Shown: positions 6,287 through 7,348 of the stretch, one piece after another | Position numbering within the stretch: position 1 is the first letter of the stretch | How the letters are laid out: each line of letters starts with the position of its first letter | NCBI GenBank assembly: GCA_018648945.1 | Contig: JABGQJ010000384.1 | Span: 1-7,348, forward strand | Length of the DNA stretch: 7,348 nt | From: Victivallales bacterium | GTDB taxonomy: Bacteria; Verrucomicrobiota; Lentisphaeria; Oligosphaerales; Lenti-02 | Reading direction: 5' to 3' | Notes under the pieces: generated by a model | Databases searched by the model: none | What the model was told of the DNA's origin: nothing | Seen by the model: only the letters and a program-made list of their open reading frames with translations | Position numbers and translations under genes: made by a program

Positions 6287-7029
6287 GGCTTGATCATTTC
6301 CCGGCCAGGATGCAGCAGATTGTGCAGGATCACCAGCACCACGACCGCACAGCAGAACGAGAGCATATACATCACGCCGGCCTTCGGGATCGGCAAGCTG
6401 TCATAGACCTCCACCTGGTTCCCCGCAGCGGCAGAATGGCGGGATGCCGCTTGCGCGACGCGGACCGCCAGGCGCCAGAGGAAGAGGGCAAGGAGCAGGG
6501 CCAGCACGCCGCCCTCTTTGCCGATGGCCCATCCCCCGTGGCCTGCCGCCCGCTGCTGCCGGATGCGCGAGGCGGCGAGCACCCCGGCGGCAAAGCAGCC
6601 GCATGCCAAGGCAAAGAGCGCCCACGGGTAGCCCCTGCTCATCGAGACTCCCGCTGGCATGTACGACATGTGCGCCTCCCTGAAGCAGCACCACGACAGG
6701 GCGCCGAAAAGGGTGATTCCCGTCGCCCGCATCAACGTATCCACCACCACCCGGCCAATTCTCCCGAGTTTGTGGAAGAAGTACTCCACCGCCACATGGC
6801 CCTTCACTGCCGTCGTGTAGGGCAGCGCGCACCCCGCCGCCAGCGCCCCAGCCACGCAGATCAGGTCGTTCGCCCCACTGAGAGCTGTGCCGAACATCCG
6901 CATCACCACGTCCACGCAGGTCACGGACATCATGGCCAAGACGGCCAATGCCGCCAGCACAGCCAGCGCCATGACCAGAGCACGGACCACCTTCTCATAC
7001 ATTTCCAGGATCGCGCGGGCTGCTGCCAT
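6283..7029 (-). CDS. dctQ: TRAP transporter small permease (DctQ), enlarged
   Basis: The product is 248 residues; typical DctQ proteins are 160-200 with four helices. The first part fits the family: helix 1 (about 19-40) ending SVTCVDVVMRMF, helix 2 with the conserved-type GANDLICVAGALAAGCALPY and the loop VKGHVAVEYFFHKL, helix 3 (about 98-116), then GYPWALFALACGCFAAG. About 80 residues follow with two more helices (about 173-191 and 218-238). The last is preceded by LPIPKAGVMYML, which also looks like the usual start of DctQ helix 4. The start is uncertain. ATG 7029 has AGG only three bases upstream; a TTG at 7053 has no ribosome site (CCCTCCC precedes it) but would add eight residues. It is the first gene of the visible cluster and is coupled to dctM through an ATGA overlap. 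In the complex DctQ is thought to scaffold DctM in the membrane. Confidence 0.87.
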   Translation of the reverse strand: MAAARAILEMYEKVVRALVMALAVLAALAVLAMMSVTCVDVVMRMFGTALSGANDLICVAGALAAGCALPYTTAVKGHVAVEYFFHKLGRIGRVVVDTLMRATGITLFGALSWCCFREAHMSYMPAGVSMSRGYPWALFALACGCFAAGVLAASRIRQQRAAGHGGWAIGKEGGVLALLLALFLWRLAVRVAQAASRHSAAAGNQVEVYDSLPIPKAGVMYMLSFCCAVVVLVILHNLLHPGREMIKP

Positions 7030-7111
7030 CAACCTACCACAGAGAGTGAACAAGGGAGGGAAGCGCGTAACATGCCGTAGCTAGTCCCCGGTCGCAAGAC
7101 GCTGATCCTCC

Positions 7112-7122
7112 CAGCGGCGCTG
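7112..7122. repeat. Short perfect inverted repeat
   Basis: CAGC-GGC-GCTG forms a perfect four-base-arm dyad about 80 bases upstream of the dctQ start. It is short and expected by chance in GC-rich DNA, and is listed only because it adjoins the longer dyad at 7127-7151. Confidence 0.3.
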
Positions 7123-7126
7123 TTCT

Positions 7127-7151
7127 GTGCCGAGCACGCGCTGCTCGACAC
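7127..7151. repeat. Inverted repeat upstream of dctQ, possible operator or leader hairpin
   Basis: The arms GTGCCGAGCA and TGCTCGACAC pair at nine of ten positions around the five-base loop CGCGC. No T-run follows on either strand, so an intrinsic terminator is unlikely. About 100 bases upstream of the first visible gene, it could be a regulator binding site or an RNA hairpin in the leader. No regulator gene is in the window to link it to. Confidence 0.4.
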
Positions 7152-7240
7152 GAGGGCGACGGTCGCCAGCCGTTCTGCCTGGCCTCCTGCCGCGCCTTCA
7201 CGCACCTGGCCACGAGTACCGGCAGAACTCACTGGATGGC

Positions 7241-7256
7241 GCAAGCGGCAGCTTGC
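7241..7256. repeat. Inverted repeat with four-base loop
   Basis: GCAAGC-GGCA-GCTTGC is a perfect six-base-arm dyad. It lacks a following T-run on either strand. It may be a second leader hairpin or a protein site, or chance. Confidence 0.3.
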
Positions 7257-7348
7257 ATTGGCACCATGACTCACCTATCGTCTTCCCACAGGAGAGGAGG
7301 GCTTTCCCGGCGCTTCCTCCGGACTCACCACACCTCGAGGACCCCACT

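Larger units (their letters stand above)
7030..7348. other. Non-coding upstream region, probable leader or promoter area of the TRAP cluster
   Basis: No convincing gene is seen in these 319 bases. On the minus strand all three frames are open for a short way from the edge, with stops at 7325, 7275 and 7198. The tail of an upstream minus-strand gene could therefore lie at the extreme right, but seven to 49 codons are too few to identify one. The region holds several short GC-rich inverted repeats. I cannot point to a good -35/-10 pair; TTGCGA on the minus strand at 7097..7092 has no well-spaced -10 partner. If the missing DctP gene is in the operon, it would be beyond 7348. Confidence 0.5.

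Noticed and set aside
7127..7151. Intrinsic terminator at the upstream dyad
   Set aside because: The stem is plausible but no T-run follows on either strand.
7029..7274. Minus-strand 81-codon frame upstream of dctQ as a protein gene
   Set aside because: Third codon positions are only about as GC-rich as the window as a whole, unlike the clearly higher value in the carrier protein gene, and no fold or motif is seen. I keep it only as a possible leader frame in the findings.
7266..7348. Plus-strand frame starting at ATG 7266 and open to the right edge, containing SRRFLR that resembles a twin-arginine motif
   Set aside because: No ribosome binding site precedes the ATG, no hydrophobic stretch follows the Arg pair in the visible part, and the composition is low-complexity. 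It is too short to support a divergent gene.
1..7348. CRISPR array, tRNA, rRNA, insertion sequence or attachment site
   Set aside because: No regularly spaced direct repeats, cloverleaf sequences, transposase frames or terminal inverted repeats were seen; coding genes fill almost the whole window.

Overview
This is a GC-rich bacterial window (roughly 60-65% G+C by eye) in which every gene I can support lies on the minus strand, so transcription runs from high to low coordinates. In transcription order there is an upstream stretch with no convincing gene (7030-7348), a TRAP transporter small permease (DctQ, 6283-7029), a TRAP large permease (DctM, 4616-6286), a universal stress protein (4082-4591), a small free-standing acyl carrier protein (3850-4092), a very large secreted glycoside-hydrolase-like protein of the DUF6259 type (114-3788), and the first 28 codons of another gene that leaves the window at base 1. 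That last gene begins like a GH43-like five-bladed beta-propeller glycosidase.

The spacing is operon-like. dctQ and dctM overlap as ATGA, dctM and the stress protein are 24 bases apart, the stress protein and the carrier protein overlap by 11 bases, and gaps of 61 and 28 bases precede the two hydrolase-type genes. I see no convincing intrinsic terminator between any of them. Most genes have a good Shine-Dalgarno (SD) sequence.

Together the genes suggest a scavenging locus. Exported enzymes would cut a glycan or glycoside, and a TRAP transporter would import an acidic or zwitterionic fragment. The solute-binding DctP subunit that a TRAP system needs is not in the window. A universal stress protein beside TRAP genes is a known arrangement (TeaD with TeaABC in Halomonas). 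An orphan acyl carrier protein in such a locus, with no synthase, ligase or phosphopantetheinyl transferase visible, is the most puzzling element.

Both permeases are larger than usual. DctM has a C-terminal membrane extension of about 120 residues. DctQ has about 80 extra residues that look like a repeated helix pair. The hydrolase-like protein starts with two tandem copies of a carbohydrate-binding-like domain. Large DUF6259-type proteins, GH43-like neighbours and high G+C fit a Planctomycetota/Lentisphaerota/Verrucomicrobiota-like or Hydrogenedentes-like bacterium. This taxonomic guess is inference, as no rRNA or marker gene is present.
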